NCBI GenBank assembly: GCA_940337035.1
Contig: CALNHX010001038.1
Location: forward strand, 186,001 to 250,000
Length of the DNA stretch: 64,000 nt
Reading direction: 5' to 3'
From: Agriotes lineatus
Taxonomy: Eukaryota; Arthropoda; Insecta; Coleoptera; Elateridae
A program made the position numbers and the translations under genes. Shown here in pieces: positions 47,780 to 57,679 of this stretch. Numbering within the stretch: position 1 is the first letter of the stretch; every line of letters starts with the position of its first letter. Under the pieces are notes generated by a model, which worked only from the letters and a program-made list of their open reading frames with translations, searched no databases and was not told where the DNA came from.

Positions 47780-48590
47780 GTTGTAACGCCCCATTTTATT
47801 CTGCATTACGTTATTAAATAGTTTCTCGAGGCGGTTTGTTTTCGAATATGGTTTTTCCGCGGGCGTCCCTTTTGGGGTTCCGTAAATTATATTTTGCCCA
47901 AGGAAAGCTCGACCTTCGAGGTTGATACAAATAATTTATCGCCAAGGTCTTTCCTTCTATTGCGAGCCATGGTCAAAGGAGGCTAGGCTCGAAACAATGT
48001 ATTTAGAAGCCACCTACGAGGATTTGGCACAGTTTTAACTAGTAGACTTTAGAAGCCTAAATTTCTGTAACAAAGTACAGACAGCGACGTCTCTTCAGGC
48101 CGATTTTCAGCTGTGGTGAGATTTTGGTTTTTGGTTTTTTCTTGTAAGTTCTGACTTCGTGGTAATTAGGCCTGCGTTTATGTCCTTACTACAAGCCTCT
48201 CGCTCCCAGGCATCAAGCTCAAAAGGATTGCAGGTTCCTAGCAATCTGTTTCTGTTGCCAGATTTATCGTAGCAAACGGCTTTTACGGCGTGTGACCCAG
48301 ATGAGAGCAGTTTTAGTGACGGCTTGACCTTCCTCCGGTTATAGCGGCAATCTGTATCCGCTTCAGAGCCCCAATTCAATAATTCTAGAGAGACTGGCAA
48401 GACCCCCCCCCCCCAGCTTGCTTATTTAATTTATCGGTAAAGGGTTTTTGCCTAAGGATAAACAGTTTTACGAAGGCTTTCAATTACCAAACGGTAGGCG
48501 ATAAATACTAGCTTGTTGGCAACGCTCATGCGTTAGTATTTCATCAATTAGGGTGGCTAAAATTTTCCTAATATTTATTTCCACAAGTGA
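47780..48590 (+). repeat. LTR-like dispersed repeat, copy B
   Basis: Opposite orientation to copy A. It begins TGTAACGCCCCATTTTATTC, a start typical of LTRs, and extends to about 48590. It contains a run of 12 C (48403-48414) where copy A is interrupted. A pair of solo LTRs inserted in opposite directions, or arms of one very large foldback, are both possible. Confidence 0.55.
48403..48414. repeat. Poly-C tract (12)
   Basis: Twelve consecutive C, unusual in this AT-rich region. Confidence 0.9.
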
Positions 48591-48981
48591 CCTTGCAGCG
48601 CCTGGCACTAGATATGTCAATTGTTCAACTATTTACATCAGATCGAAGGAAGCTACGAGTCAAAAACTAGTCGGATGTTTGCATTGCCTGGGAATGTCAT
48701 TATGTTACAATACTCATATTTTGGGCTCAATATTATTGATGTATTGATTCCACTTATTACGTTATTACGCCTTGCCGGCTATTTGTAAATAATTTATTTA
48801 ATTTCTGTCGACTGGTGTGATAAATTAAATGCCCCTATTGCTGATATACTGCGTTATCTTGTTACAACATACATTTCTTTATATAGGTGTGAAGCCAATA
48901 ATTCTAAGGTAAGTGGTGATACGATTTACAGCTAGATTTTGTTTTGTTTAAAGACAGGTTCCCAGAGTTTTTTTGCTTTAT
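48591..48981. other. Non-coding stretch
   Basis: AT-rich. The plus-strand frame at 48553-48747 is unrecognised and overlaps the end of the LTR-like repeat. Confidence 0.4.
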
Positions 48982-49652
48982 ATAGTTATTTAACAAACAA
49001 GTGTGTTAATGAGACAGATTAATAATCGCGACATTTAATTGTAGAGATTATTAATCGCCGATTAACACACGAATTAGTTACACTACTTTTCGTTTATCTT
49101 ATTAATTTGAAGAAAATCTAATTTTATTCTATGAAAAGAATTTGACACTCAAAGTTTTAACATTAATGGTATCTTTGATTACCTATACGAAAATCGTCTA
49201 TTAATAAAAAATGATTCATTAATAGGGGTTATTACTAAATGATTTTTTTCGTTGACCGCTTGTTAATTTCAATATTAATGAATTATTTTTCCTAAAAAAG
49301 GATGGATTAATAGACGTCATTAATACACTGTTTTTGATTAACACACTTTTTCATTAATTAACTGTTTTCAAAAGAGAATGGATTAATAGATCTATTAATA
49401 CACTGTTTTTGACTAATACACTCTTTTTCATTAATTAACCGTTTTTGTTATTTTTACGTTTTGACATTTTGTATGGAGGTTAGTTGTATTAATCACATTT
49501 TTCGCCACAAAAAAAAAAGATTTTGTGGTCAACGAAAAATTTTTGTAATCATCTTGTTTGTTAATGGACGCTTTCGCTTTCGCTCGTTCGTGCTTTAAAC
49601 AGTTTCGATTATTAATCGCTTTCATTAACACACTTGTTGGTTAAATAACTAT
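48982..49652. mobile_element. 671-bp element with 47-bp TIRs
   Basis: The left arm 48982-49028 begins ATAGTTATTTAACAAACAAG. The right arm 49606-49652, inverted, begins ATAGTTATTTAACCAACAAG. Both continue through GTGTGTTAATGA into ATTAATAATCG with only a few mismatches. The interior is dominated by ATTAAT and TTAATAGAC motifs and has a tandem duplication (49302-49446). No transposase frame, so it is a non-autonomous DNA element of unknown superfamily. Confidence 0.65.
49302..49446. repeat. Diverged tandem repeat, period about 76 bp
   Basis: Two copies start at ATGGATTAATAGA (49302 and 49378). Each continues with ATTAATACACTGTTTTTGA and then CATTAATTAAC. Confidence 0.75.
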
Positions 49653-52600
49653 TAAAAATCGTTAATCGTTAATAGACGATTTTCTATATATTAATGAAAC
49701 CCATAAATAAACGACCAACGCAAAAAGATTATTTTAAAACACTAAGGGCCGGTACTACAGACCAAGGATAAAGTTATCTGGAGATTAAATACCCTAAAAA
49801 CGATTGCTGTAACAAAGGAAGCTATGACAATTATACCTCGGATATACATTCATTGTGGAATCGGCCTTAAGGATCGCTACCTAGTCCTTACTCACACCAT
49901 GTTTCTACCGAAAGTAAGAGCTATCTAGGGCTGTGCCAGTTCCTCGTTTAAAGGTGGTACATTGTGTGTCGCCCCCTTTTCAACGCCTCTTTTCAAAAAT
50001 GCTGAGCATACAATATTGGTAATTTTCGATTCGCAACAGGTATCCGCATTTTCAAAATTTCTAGCTTATAGGTCAGCTACGTACTATATGTCTAGGTGGC
50101 CTTCCAACTGCTCCTATATCACTACAGTACCCAAGCTATTCTACCGGAATACAGCCTCCTTGGATGAATCGTAAGAGAAAAGGTCCTTCTTTCAGCGTCC
50201 TAAAGTATGGCACAGGTCAGAGATATTTATTCTGTGTCCTGTACGTACGAGATATTACAGTAACCCGAATTTCCACTCCTCGCTGAACCAGTGATTGCCC
50301 AGTACTTTATCGAGCTTGGAACTTAATGTAGAATACTTATTGTTGTGTTCAGAATCACTATAATTTGTATTATTCCGCACACAATTTATTACTGTTTTGC
50401 AAAATTTCTCAGATTTCACTTAAATGGACTAATGTGGTAACTATAGTTGTCTCTCTCGTCGTTCAACTCATCTACGCTGTAAAATAGTATAGCAATTGTT
50501 TTGCAACTGTAAACAGCAAACCAATTTTATGTATCCTGAATCTATCTCATGCACGTAACTGGAGGGAGTATTGCGTAGCTTTTGGTGGCTGGTCTTTAAG
50601 TAAATTTTTATGTATATGGAATTGTTCGCAGTTTTTTCGCTATATGCGCGGATGTTTATTAATTAGTAGATTTACTTGTACATTTCTGTTTACCCTAAAT
50701 TCAGAAATTTATGCTTTGCTTAATTGCTTCCTCGCGCTACTACCTAATTAAATCTTTTATTTACACCATAAAATATTTGCATGCTATTTGAATAATGAGC
50801 TGTTTAAGTCACTTTTATAAATAATTTATTTTGTACTGTGAGTAGTGTTGTGTGTTCCTTTACAGATTGAATACTAATACATAATAGTAAAGACTGCGGG
50901 TTAAATGAGTGCTACTTTCTTTATTAATTTTGAGATTCTATGTAGCTTTGGGTTTCCGTTTCCATCTGTAGGTTTTGTGGTTGGAACTGTCCCCTACCCA
51001 ATGGCCCTCCTTTTTAACCAAGGTATATCCTTTGGTTAAGAGGTAGCTAGAACATTTGCTACACACTTCGGCAATCCCCAACTGCTGTATATTGTTACAG
51101 GTTTCATTTCATTTAGCATAACCACTAAATAACACCACACGTAGATGGCAGCTTATTATAAGATATTATACAATAAAATAAGCAATCCTGTAACAACAAA
51201 TTGCTCCAACCGGCGGACAGTCAAAACCTAGAGCGGTTTAACTAGATAAAAAATTAAGCGGATATTTGTGCACTAACTTAAAGTAGGTGTACCTTGAGGG
51301 TGTTAATTAAATACAAGGGCGCCACGTGATATAAAATCGGGTAGCGGAAAAGCTGTCAATACTTCTAAAATTTAGGAACAAAAATTCACAGGTCGTTTGC
51401 GGAAAGCAGTGCTTTGGCAAAGCATTGCAAATAGCTTACTTTTAAGCTTCGCCTGAAATACATGTTAATGCTAATATTTGCTTTTGTTTGAATTACTTCC
51501 CACAGGTTATTTTACAGAAATCATAAAGAAGACACACAGATGTGCATAAAATTCAATTTATTAGAACCCTGAGTGACGTCACCGTATACAATCTAACTCA
51601 AGATTCATGAATGTACCAACATGCCCGCCGCGCCGGATTAATAATCAATAAATCCTACAGCCCATAAGGAGCTCATTAATTTAACTATACTGTTACGAAT
51701 GAAAGCAAGATACAGTAATTATTTACTTTTACTTCAAAGTTTGCCCTACATGACACAAAATCAGACTTTTCGGAAAGCGATGTAACTCTGTATAATTGGC
51801 AATAATGCCACATACAAAAGAAGAATATACCTAACTCGTTTAAGAAAACAACCAGAAGTTCTTCCAGTTTATCAATTTCACTTGCAACAATTGATCCGGT
51901 GTCTAACCTATTTCGAGACAGTGCCTTATTTTAAGATAGCATTTCTTAAAAAAGCTAACTTATCTTTAAGTGCTAGTGTTGAACAAACACCTGCGCACCT
52001 CAGGCTGTTGTAAAGGTTATCACCCTTGTGCCCCGATCATTTAAGTCCCCCAATTTGAAGCGCGAAGCCCAGCGAGAAACTCCGCCACGGTAGCTTTAAA
52101 AATGTAAAATATCATTATAATATGTTTTTAGGAATATGCCTGAAGATTGAAATATGAGCATCATACAACCAACTGGAGACAGGACAAGATGTGATCGTTG
52201 CAGTAGTTTTTTCGATTAAACATTTGGCGTACCTATATGTGTATGGCATACACCGAAGGAGCAGACTTCTATTGTTAATGTTAAATACTCTCGAAAAGAT
52301 CGACCATAGACTATATTATATCTACTATCAGCAATACCTTGACAACACGCTATGAGTACAACAATAAGCCAGCTGTTCATATATTTCACGCAAGTATACA
52401 ATAGTGTCAACAGAATTAGATTTATCAATACACAGGAGCAACTGAGGATACTTAAGATACTTATACGTTTGATAAAAATGACTCTTAGAAACTGATGAAC
52501 CAACTCAAAGTAGGAAACAAATTCTTAAAATTCTTTGACGTAAACATGGGTTTATGGCAAATGGACGTTCTGTTCACTCATGTACCAATTTATGTTAGAT

Positions 52601-53149
52601 TTTGTTGTTAGAAATGTTCAAAAGTTTGGAACTATATGTCTATGCCAAAAACTACGGATTGTATACCCAGTTGATATAAACCTAATTGCAACACAAAGAG
52701 ATCAAGACTCGTTTTCTTGGTGTCATGTGTAATTAGCAATTTTACATAGGATATAGATCGAGAATGTTCTCTTCTACTAAAAAAAGGAAACAAATTGAAA
52801 CACACCCTTAGATCGTTTCCGTGGCAAAAATTGGAGACGAACTACAGCTTGTAATGCGGCTTTTCCCGTGCTTTATACTCTACTAAACTATTAATTTATA
52901 TTGCCTTTTGTATGCTAGTTAGCCCAGTCGTAGAAGCACAAGACCCGCTCTTACCTCAGTTCAGCTAAAGGAATGTCAATGTTGCTCGTTCCCGCCTGCC
53001 CGAGCCACTTCCTTTGCTGTAATTGTACATGTAAATACTGCCAGAAACGAAAACCAAACAGTTTACATAAAAAGATATATACTTTGTAAAAGAAATATAC
53101 ATGCATGGAAATACATAAAGGGAACACACAATGTTAATAGGTAAGTGTT
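49653..53149. other. 3.5-kb stretch without recognised genes
   Basis: Short frames at 49962-50174 (plus) and 52216-52503 (minus, hydrophobic) show no recognisable domain. No TIRs or RNA genes seen. Confidence 0.4.
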
Positions 53150-53161
53150 ATATGCGATATG
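53150..53161. repeat. LINE target-site duplication, left
   Basis: ATATGCGATATG, identical to 53773-53784. Confidence 0.9.
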
Positions 53162-53388
53162 CCTTAGTAAGCGTCCATGTCTGGGCGCCATAAGTGAGGA
53201 CAGGGAGTACGCATTGATCAAATACTCTTTTCCGTAAGTTGAGTGGTATTTTCTGGTTTTTCAAGATCGTTGAAGTTCTTCCAAAAGCTGCCCATCCGAG
53301 ACGTGTTCTTCTACATATCTCCGCTGTTTGGTTTTCTTTATTGATTAATAATTTTTGCCCCAGATATATATATTCGTTGACCCTTTCT
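53162..53388 (-). pseudogene. RTE-like RT fragment, inverted 5' piece
   Basis: On the minus strand an uninterrupted stretch reads VNEYIYLGQ, then ICRRTRLGWAAFGR, then LRKRVFDQCVLPVLTYGAQTW, ending at TLTK beside the target duplication. These are conserved blocks of the thumb/C-terminal part of RTE-like LINE polymerases. The clade name is from memory of the family and not from a search. Confidence 0.85.
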
Positions 53389-53752
53389 GGACAAAATTGC
53401 TAAAACGCAGAGAAGCATGGAACGTCAAATGCTGAATATAAAGCTGAGCGATCGACAAAGGAACGAATGGGTGCGTCAAAGAACTAAAGTCATAGATGCC
53501 ATAGAGCATGTTGCCTCACTTAAATGGAGATTCTGTGGACACACGATGAGGCAAAGCGACAACCGCTGGAATAAAAAAATCCAGACCTGGAGGCCATGGA
53601 CAGCAAAGCGTTCGAGAGGAAGACCACAGCTTCGATGGGCCGATGACATAAAGAAAACGGCAGGGTTAAATTGGAGAAACAGAACGCAGGATAGAGACGT
53701 CTGGAAGAGATATGGGGAGGCCTTTGTCCAACAATGGGCGAATGAGGGCTGA
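53389..53752 (+). pseudogene. RTE-like RT C-terminal fragment
   Basis: The plus-strand frame runs through MERQMLNIKLSDRQRNEW, KWRFCGHTMRQSDNRW, KRSRGRPQLRWADDIKK and WKRYGEAFVQQW to a stop at 53752. This is the usual C-terminus of RTE-like LINE proteins. The frame is intact, which fits a fairly recent insertion. An A-rich tail follows directly. The first in-frame ATG (53417) is internal to the protein and not a true start. Confidence 0.88.
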
Positions 53753-53772
53753 AAAAGAAAAGAAAAAGAAAG

Positions 53773-53784
53773 ATATGCGATATG
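53773..53784. repeat. LINE target-site duplication, right
   Basis: ATATGCGATATG, directly after the A-rich tail. Confidence 0.9.
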
Positions 53785-54362
53785 AACAGTAGCACGGAGC
53801 AGTCAACGAGCTAAATGCTAAATTCTACAGGCAGTGTTTAAATTTCGCACTAGAATTTACTGAATACGACCCTGACTCCAGTAGCTTGGAATGAACTGAA
53901 GGGATGTGTCAACAAGATGGTGCAGAACTTGGTCCTGGCGCGCTGAATCATCAGTTAATTCCTTATTACGGCTTTGGGTTTTCCCAATCTTTCTGGGCCG
54001 TACATTCACCCGCAAAATGTAATTATAGTAACTAAACTTGCATGTAGTTCGTAGCAAGATGTCCAGGAGATCAGCTCCGTGTGTTGGCAAAGTCGGCTTG
54101 CTTTCTTGAAGTTCGAATGGCAGCCCGAATAGCAGCTCTTGGTTATAAACTGCAGCTGTAGCTCGGAGATGCTTCCCTAAGCTAGCACTTACAATATTTC
54201 GCTTATTTGTAGGCCACTCTCCCGCACCTCTAAGCCAGCGCATAACTTGCTTTGTTCTATTAATAAATACAGTCAACGACTAAATCAGCTGGTTTGCGCG
54301 CACAAACTCACTCGCTACACCCGCAGATTACAAATGCACAACCCTTTCTAATCTCATTACTA
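53785..54362. other. Stretch with an unrecognised 139-codon frame
   Basis: A minus-strand open frame spans 53857-54276. The translation is of normal, non-repetitive composition but matches no domain I know, and no splice or promoter context was identified. It is the longest open frame outside mobile elements besides the one at 5664, and could be chance or a lineage-specific coding exon. Confidence 0.3.
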
Positions 54363-54660
54363 TAACATCTTAGTGGTTAAGCATTCTGGCTACTGGTCTA
54401 AGGGTTGAGAGTTCGATCCCTTACCCTGGTGAGGTTTTTAAAAATAAAAAAAAATCCAATAAAAACTTCTACAGAATGCTATCATTCGGAAGTAATGTAA
54501 AGCGTGGGTTCCATTTTACTACAATTTGTAGCATGTAAAAGGTCCCTTGCTAGGGCTAAAACCCGTTAGTCCAGGCAAAATTCTAAGTAGGACTAAAGTA
54601 CCTGGTATTCTGCATGCCTAGACTTTGTCCATGGGGTTGGAAAAGAGCCCCTATGAAGGC
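54363..54660 (+). mobile_element. tRNA-derived SINE
   Basis: The head has a polymerase III A-box-like TTAGTGGTTAAGC (about 54370) and a B-box-like GAGTTCGATCCCTT (about 54410) at tRNA-like spacing. A tRNA-unrelated body of about 230 bp follows, with partly repeated phrases (GGTCCCTTGCTAGGGCTAAAA; AAAGAGCCCC). The right end is approximate, with a TACTAC-rich stretch shortly beyond. Target duplications were not established. Confidence 0.6.
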
Positions 54661-54919
54661 CTACTTGCTTGACATCAGCCTCTTCACAACAAATATTACT
54701 ACTAATACTACTACAATGTAAGAGATACAAATTAGTTTTAATCCTAGCAGAACAAGTTGATTACAAAATAATGTCAAGGTGGCAAGAACTCGGCCGTTAT
54801 TAGCTGAAGAATTCATGGAATTGGAAAAACAGATTAAAAGCTCATCAATGACATTAAACACTGTATGAATGTCTCTTCCATTGAATAGACAAATTCAACA
54901 AATTCCATACTATTTAGAA

Positions 54920-55610
54920 ATGAAATTTAACTTATACGTATCTTATCAGCTATGGATGCTGATTATTTTCATGGCTATGCTGATTTTGTTACTCGATGAG
55001 ATGTAAAAAAGCTTTGCGGAGAAGACGCAGAACCACTTTCTCAGGTTTGCAAGCCAAGAGATTCTTCCTTTACCGAATTGTCTTAATCCCATTACTTTTC
55101 CTTGAATAAAAAATTATTTAGGACGAAATTTCTACATGTTTTGCATGACGTGGCCCAAGTCGTCGTGCTTTTCGTTGGCACATTATTGTGCGAAGGATCT
55201 TCTCGTTGCTCTCCTCTGTGTATCTTTAGACATTGTTTAAGCTTCAACCACTTATAGTGCAGAATAGAGAAGAACTTCAACCATTGTATTTTTATATCCA
55301 AAGTCAGATCTCGACACCTCGAAATTGATTGTCTTAAAGACTTGACAAGCTTTTGCAGTGACTCTTAGGTAGGTACAGGCTTTCACACAATTCTCTACGA
55401 TGATCTTCAGGAATTTTACAGGTATATTATTATGTCCCGATGCTTTATCATTTTTGGTAAGTGTGATAGCATGCGCCACTTCCGCGGGTATGATTTCTAA
55501 GTTCATTGACTTCGTCGAATTTTGGTCCCTTAGGATACTGATCTTCCTTGAAAAGCCATTCTACGTATTTTCCCTAAACCTTTATCTTCTGTTCAACTTC
55601 TAGTGTCAAA
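54920..55610 (-). pseudogene. RTE-like LINE relic, multiply frameshifted
   Basis: Read on the minus strand, the first piece (about 55390-55506) has EVAHAITLTKNDKASGHNNIPVKFLK, resembling the RT block with the K-x-P-G-x-D-x-I-P pattern. The C-terminal pieces follow after frame changes and a large internal loss: NEKILRTIMCQRKARRLG, HVMQNM, then GKGRISWLANLRKWF and SNKISIAMKII before a stop near 54956. The order and motifs match the end of another RTE-like LINE lineage. The catalytic region is missing. Boundaries are approximate. Confidence 0.6.
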
Positions 55611-55797
55611 GTACTAAAATCTTCAATGATGTATCCGGTTATTTGTTTTTGCCGACCGCTTCATAGATCTTTTGGTAGATGTTGCAGACATTGTGGATGT
55701 GACCATGGTGTAAAGAATACAAGGTGAAACGTTCCCGGAGATGCGCAGTCGTTCAGAAAGTAGAGGGGAGATGTCAACCAATTCCCAATGGTCATGG

Positions 55798-55945
55798 TGT
55801 AACCATATTGTTGGTGGCACTGTCAGTCGATGTCAAATTCGAGGTTAGCAGATTAGGTTTTTCGTCAGTCTGACATCAACTGATGCAAAACCTAACCTCG
55901 AATTTGGCATAGACAGCGTCTTCAACAATATACTTCAGTACTACG
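55798..55945. repeat. Foldback repeat family, copy 2
   Basis: Same orientation as 3287-3440. The internal inverted repeat is better preserved here: CAAATTCGAGGTTAG against CTAACCTCGAATTTG. Confidence 0.65.
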
Positions 55946-57374
55946 AGTACCATTCGTGCCCTTTGTCGGCTTATTGGTTGAATTTGAGGTCCGCCCACAA
56001 TGCTTCCACTCTGCGGAACGTTACAACTTGTATTCTATGCACCATGGCTGTGACTTATCTTTTCTATTTTCTTACATTTTTTTGGCTTTTCTGGCTATCC
56101 TAATCTTGTTCCAGATGTCATGGTGGGCAGACCTGGGCTTTTCTTGGTCTCTGGTTTTCGAGACCCTCTTCCTGTTCACCAAGTCGAGCATTTTATCTAT
56201 CATCTAAGTAATCCTATTTTCAGGTGCCCTTAGAAGTCTAGATTTTTTCAGTGGTTCTTCCTCAATAACATTTAATCATTAAACGACTAAACCGATTTTT
56301 ATCGAATATTTTATGTATATCTGAGTTACCTCATTTAAAAACAATATTAGTTGCACTAGTTTTAAGCAAGTGATAAATATATTTCATATTCATGGTAAAA
56401 CCGATTTATTTGGTTGACGATTAGACAACCCTCCTATAAAAAATCTTAATAACTTTTCGGAGTGGAAAAGCATAAATTGATCTAGCTCAGCCTACCACCT
56501 TCTAAAATTTTCATGGAAATAGCAAAAATAAAGTCAACAAATGCTTCTATTTTCGTGCAAGTCATCGCAGGCCCATATTTTAGAATTACTTCCAGCAGCA
56601 TCAATTCGAAACAGCGGCAGTTTCATGTACCGGCGCGCGTTTAGTGCCCGAACATGTCCCAAAATTAAGCCAGAAATTCTGAACGGGTATGTTCCCATAC
56701 ACTATGTGCCTCCGTGCATTAAGGGCGCTAGCGTCGATTTTCCGGGGATTATAAGTTAAAGAGCCCGAGATCTAGATCGCCGCAGCCGACAACACTTCAT
56801 CACCAACCCCTCGGGAATTAAAACAAAGCGGGTGTTTTATGTGCCGATTGAAATCATTAACTTGCAAACGCGAGCTTCGGGCGATAATTAATATTTTGCT
56901 GTGGATATTGGAAACATGTTAAGGGTGTGCGGAATTCGCTGTTACAGTTAAGGGCATAATTGAGGGTGGAGAAAATGTCTGCATTAATCACTGTTCGCTC
57001 CGGTGCTGTTTATATTATATCTCTGCATGTTAAACGAGACGGTTTACAGACAGGTACACGAGCATTTGGTTATACTTTGTTAATGTATGCTGTGCCCTTT
57101 CACTTTGGTGCTAATTGCATGTATGTATTCCCGTTCGTATATGCTGAAGTTTGGTTTGAAGATAAATTATAGTGGCAAAAACGGTTTGTTATGTAACTAA
57201 TGAAGATGCTAACAAAGACCGCTTTTGCATGAACAAAAAATAAAACGAGATTGTAGTAGTTATAAATGGCACTATGAATTGAAATATAGCCATTACATTG
57301 AGAATCATTTAATATACGACTCAATAAGACCCGTCACACATATTAATTTTGTCAAAGACGTAAATTTTATCTTC
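55946..57374. other. Stretch without recognised genes
   Basis: 56540-56900 is less AT-rich and contains an unrecognised 72-codon plus-strand frame (56541-56759). No other feature supported. Confidence 0.4.
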
Positions 57375-57679
57375 TTCGATATACTATATAAAAATCAATC
57401 GCCGTGTATTAGTAACGCAAAAACTCGAGAACGACTTGACGGATTTGGATGATTTTTTTTTGTTTTGTTCGTCTTCCTCCCGAGGTGGTTTAGCAAAAAA
57501 GAAAATTCGGAAAAATTTAAAAGGAAAGCCGGAACATTGAAAAATGTCAAAAGAGTGTTTTTCTATACACTGTACGACTTTCTATTTGCAGTCATACTTT
57601 TACGATTCTATGATTAATGGTTTGAAGGGTTTTCTCCATTATGTCACAATCCAAAACAACGTTTGGCGGGTCAGCTAGT
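57375..57679 (+). mobile_element. Helitron-like non-autonomous element
   Basis: The left end (ATACTATATAAAAATCAATC, then TTAGTAACGC and AACTCGAGAACG) resembles the 5' end of widespread insect Helitrons. The right end GGCGGGTCAGCTAGT stops at CTAGT (57675-57679) followed by T, the usual Helitron 3' signature and insertion context. There are no TIRs or target duplications, as expected. About 305 bp, no replicase/helicase. The exact 5' base is uncertain. Confidence 0.6.

Larger units (their letters stand above)
53162..53772 (+). mobile_element. Twin-primed (5'-inverted) RTE-like LINE insertion
   Basis: 611 bp bounded by perfect 12-bp duplications, ending in an A-rich tail of AAAAAG/AAAAG units. 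The right part encodes the last ~120 residues of an RTE-like reverse transcriptase protein on the plus strand. The left part encodes the preceding ~75 residues on the minus strand. The end of the minus piece (TYGAQTWTLTK, at the left target boundary) is almost directly followed in protein order by the start of the plus piece (DKIAKTQRSMER). This arrangement is the hallmark of twin priming during target-primed reverse transcription. Confidence 0.9.

Noticed and set aside
45030..48590. Single intact LTR retrotransposon
   Set aside because: The LTR-like repeats are in opposite orientation and no gag/pol motif lies between them.
49302..49446. CRISPR-like or satellite array
   Set aside because: Only two diverged 76-bp units inside a TIR element; no spacer structure, and the organism is eukaryotic.
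53857..54276. 139-codon minus-strand frame as a host gene
   Set aside because: No domain, splice or promoter support; kept only as a note in the stretch description.
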